Positions 61,414 through 64,000 of a stretch of 64,000 nt of DNA are shown piece by piece; position 1 is the stretch's first letter, and each line of letters starts with the position of its first letter. The position numbers and the translations under genes were made by a program. The DNA lies in NCBI GenBank assembly GCA_000733355.1, contig JNVV01000077.1, positions 98,893 to 162,892 of the forward strand, given 5' to 3'. A model generated the notes under the pieces. The model was not told the DNA's origin and made no database searches. It saw only the letters and a program-made list of their open reading frames with translations. The stretch is from Falciphora oryzae. Its lineage: Eukaryota; Ascomycota; Sordariomycetes; Magnaporthales; Magnaporthaceae.

Positions 61414-62384
61414 ATCCCAGAAGGGATGGGAGCGCGAGTTTGAGGCCGAGAGGTTGAGAGCCTGTGGACTTGCGGTGGTGGAGGTTTTGAATGCCGTTTT
61501 CCGGATGTGAGGCCACGCATGGAAGGAAGCTCTCGATATCCATTCTGCCTGCCGCCTACAGGTTCAGCCACACACCACCAATCATTCGCCGCCATTTAGT
61601 GCCCCACGTCTCCCTGTCATTGCTAAACGCGTTCCCCAGACACGAATAGACAGCCAGCACGATGCCTCTCGACGCCACTAGACCTTGCTCGATGCCACTG
61701 ATCTCATAGATCCCAGGCACCAAGTTGGACTTCTGCGCCCCTGGCAACTATCATTCGGACCCCTGCGGACCGAGCAACACCGGAACAAGACCTGTGCCGT
61801 CCACGGTTGTACGGCCTGCTGCTCTGTCTGTGGACTGTGGGGGAGGGGGGGAACGAGGTCCGCTCCAGATCTGGATGCTACAGCGGCGCCTGTGTCCCCT
61901 AACCGCACTCCGGGCTCCCTGGCCGATAGTGGAGGGCATATACTTCCCAGATCTTCTTCCGCAAGATGGCCCTGTGCCTCACAACAAAGCAAATAAGCAG
62001 TCGAGCAAACACGTATTCGAGCTTGGTCTCTTTAGCCGTGTATCTACCCGATGGATAATTGTCAACTGGGCTGACTGAACAGGACATCGCTGCTATCCAG
62101 GCAGTGCAGGACCAAGCTGAGCAGGTATACGCGTCAGCTTCCTGCATAGCTCTAGCCCGGTGAGGATCTCACCGCACTGGCCGGCAATGCAAGAGAGCGC
62201 GGCCGTGACTGTGGTCATTGCAACGTCGGGGAAGAATTCGGGTGGTTTTGTCGTCGATATCCTCTCCAGTTGGCGGAATAATTCATGGAGGAAAGTCGCG
62301 TCGAGTCGACAGATATCGCGAGATGATGCAAAAATGATGTCCCAGACAGCTTTGCAGGAGCAGCGGTTCGCGGGGAGGATCGTT

Positions 62385-62401
62385 GTCGTCGTCGTCGTCG
62401 T
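62385..62401 (+). repeat. GTC microsatellite
   Basis: Five GTC units plus GT, following CGTT. Confidence 0.8.
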
Positions 62402-63978
62402 GTTCTCGGCTTTGTCGCGGGGAGTATATAGGATGCAACCCTCCCTGGGCGGAAACAAGGAACCCTCTTGATTGCCCCAGTCGGCAGATGGACCGTCAGA
62501 TCTCTTGGCCTTTCCGATGTTCTCAGGCCCCGGCCGCCGCATCATTCAGGCACGTTGTTTAGCCCTCTAGTTTGAGTTATCCCTTGCGCGAGGATCGTTA
62601 GCGGCCACGGCAAAGACGGCAGCCAGGTCAGCGAGCACCCCGCGCGGATGCAGACCCGCCCCTTCTCCCCCAGATTGCTCGCCATCCGGCAATTCAGGGG
62701 CACCAATCAAGGGAGACAAGCTTTTTCGTCCCGCACTTTGTCGTCGCCGTGCATCTTTAGCCGCAACGAAAAAGCACCTGCTCAGAGGTGGAGGTTCATG
62801 CTGGCTCAAATCGGTATTGTCCGTCGCGAGGAGTCCCACGTATCCCGTCATCGTCGCATCCGCTGGTGGAACTAGGCCGGCGTCCTTGTAGTCGAGGCTT
62901 TCGCGGCTCGTCTGGCCATGCTCCCACCTTGTCCGCTCGAAACAAGCAGGGCTGATGAGCCTAGGCTTTGAAGGTCTTGCTCCGGGTCAAGTGACCACCG
63001 AACAATATTTGCGAGACATACGGACATACTAGTCTGCCAAAGGCCAGGAACCAGCAGTTGCAGTTAGCGAATTTGGCATATCCGCGGTCAACTATGGGAT
63101 TGTGGACACCCCGTTTGGGCTGGCTGACATCCCATGTTTCTTGATCCCGCAGAATGCTCGCGAAAACCAGCGTTCCAGGTTTGGACTCGCTTCGGTAACA
63201 AGCAAGACCACCGAACTCCAGGACTCAATCATCATCGCCCCTTTGTCCTCCCACACAGAGGGCCAGCCAGCCCCCTCTTCCCCTCAGGTCCGCATTCTTC
63301 CTTCTGCAGGCCGGCCAACACCCGGGCTTTTTCTTCGGAGCTGGTTTTCCTGGTTACCATACAGGGTATCCTGCCCGCCCTGAGCCGGGGTCTCGACCGA
63401 GGTGCTTTCGTCGATCATGGCATCACCGGTCGTCAGCTGAGCCTGCGATGTCGCTCACGGGCTGTTGATACGGCCGGCCTTTTCGCTATCCCCGAACCAC
63501 TGCCATTCCTGCGCTACTTCGGCCCTTCTTCCCATGTGCCCTATGCCGGTGGCTAGGATTCAGTCCCTCACATACAAGGTGCAAGGGGTTTGCGATCTGC
63601 GTCGGCGCCATATGGAAATACTTGCACCATTTCGAGCCGTTTCCTCTGTCACACATTCTCTGCCGCCCCGTAAGCTCGATATCAGTACGCGTAATGCGGA
63701 CTGCGTTTTGTGGTTCGCTCCGGGACCGGAACTAGTTGTGCGTTTCTCCTCACTGGACTGCAAGCCCGACCCCAAGACCTTTCGTTATCCCTGCAAATCA
63801 CGCTCTCCTATGGCTGCTTGAGGTACCTGGAAATATGTTTGCTAGAGGGTGCACCTATATGCACTCCTTAGGAACGGCTTCGAGCCCCATCCCACGCAGA
63901 AGGGGCGCGCTCTCAATATAGGTCCTATTCTTCCATATTGCTTGCAATATCCTTCCCCACGAAGGAGTCGTCAGCTTC

Positions 63979-64000
63979 AAAAAAAAAAAAAAAAAAAAAA
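63979..64000 (+). repeat. Poly-A run at the window end
   Basis: At least 22 consecutive A, continuing to the edge, so its full length is not visible. Confidence 0.9.

Larger units (their letters stand above)
61414..64000. other. Long region without recognisable gene
   Basis: Frames up to about 150 codons exist on both strands (for example 62093-62545 minus, 63134-63556 plus), but none shows a domain, signal peptide or splice continuity. It includes a GTC microsatellite and ends in an A run. Confidence 0.55.

Noticed and set aside
61414..64000. Several 100-150 codon ORFs at the right end
   Set aside because: None has a recognisable motif, signal peptide, or splice continuity, and frames on both strands overlap.
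1..64000. tRNA or rRNA genes
   Set aside because: No cloverleaf with a GTTCGANTC-type T arm and matching acceptor, and no rRNA-like conserved stretch, was found by eye; a covariance search would be decisive.

Overview
This window looks like GC-rich nuclear DNA of a filamentous ascomycete, most likely a Sordariomycete. Genes are dense and usually carry short (50-120 nt) GT-AG introns with fungal CTGAC/CTAAC-like branch sites. The families are typical of moulds: Zn2Cys6 regulators, secreted subtilase, HsbA, Pom34, GH78 rhamnosidase, DAL5-type and sugar MFS carriers, and Fot1/pogo transposons. No rRNA, tRNA or CRISPR array was seen.

Layout. 1-2.3 kb: 3' part of a fungal transcription factor. 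4.0-6.8 kb: secreted subtilase. 7.0-7.9 kb: secreted protein made of 11-residue LEA/synuclein-like repeats. 9.2-18.4 kb: candidate metabolic group made of a one-ORF four-domain enzyme (methyltransferase, FAD oxidoreductase, phosphomevalonate-kinase-like, adenine-phosphoribosyltransferase-like), an amidase, a DAL5-like transporter and an O-methyltransferase. Amidase and transporter are divergent from one 1.1 kb promoter region.

18.6-31.8 kb is an accessory gene graveyard. It holds a broken gene of a large uncharacterised fungal family, split inside a Tyr codon by two abutting TA-targeted DNA transposons (a 928-bp MITE and a 1,858-bp Fot1/pogo element with perfect 43-bp ends and one amber codon in its transposase). 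It also holds a CorA-like membrane remnant, a modular membrane protein with an apparent internal deletion, a MYND-finger remnant, an intact orphan SesA/HeLo-like domain, and an Hsp70-like pseudogene with two stops. Several stops fit C-to-T change in CpA context, as expected of mild RIP.

32.9-46.9 kb returns to intact genes: a membrane protein, a Cys-rich secreted protein, a small secreted protein, a GPI-type HsbA, an Arg/Asp-rich disordered protein preceded by a uORF, a divergent AMP-binding protein and the pore-membrane protein Pom34. 47.3-49.0 kb: a peroxisomal-type acyl-CoA dehydrogenase damaged by an assembly artefact (the same 109 bp on both sides of a 79-N gap). 51.5-56.8 kb: a divergent GH78 alpha-L-rhamnosidase / sugar transporter pair. 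The right end has a membrane protein, a conserved hypothetical protein, an F-box protein and about 2.6 kb without a recognisable gene. Intron coordinates are inferred by eye from splice signals and family continuity.
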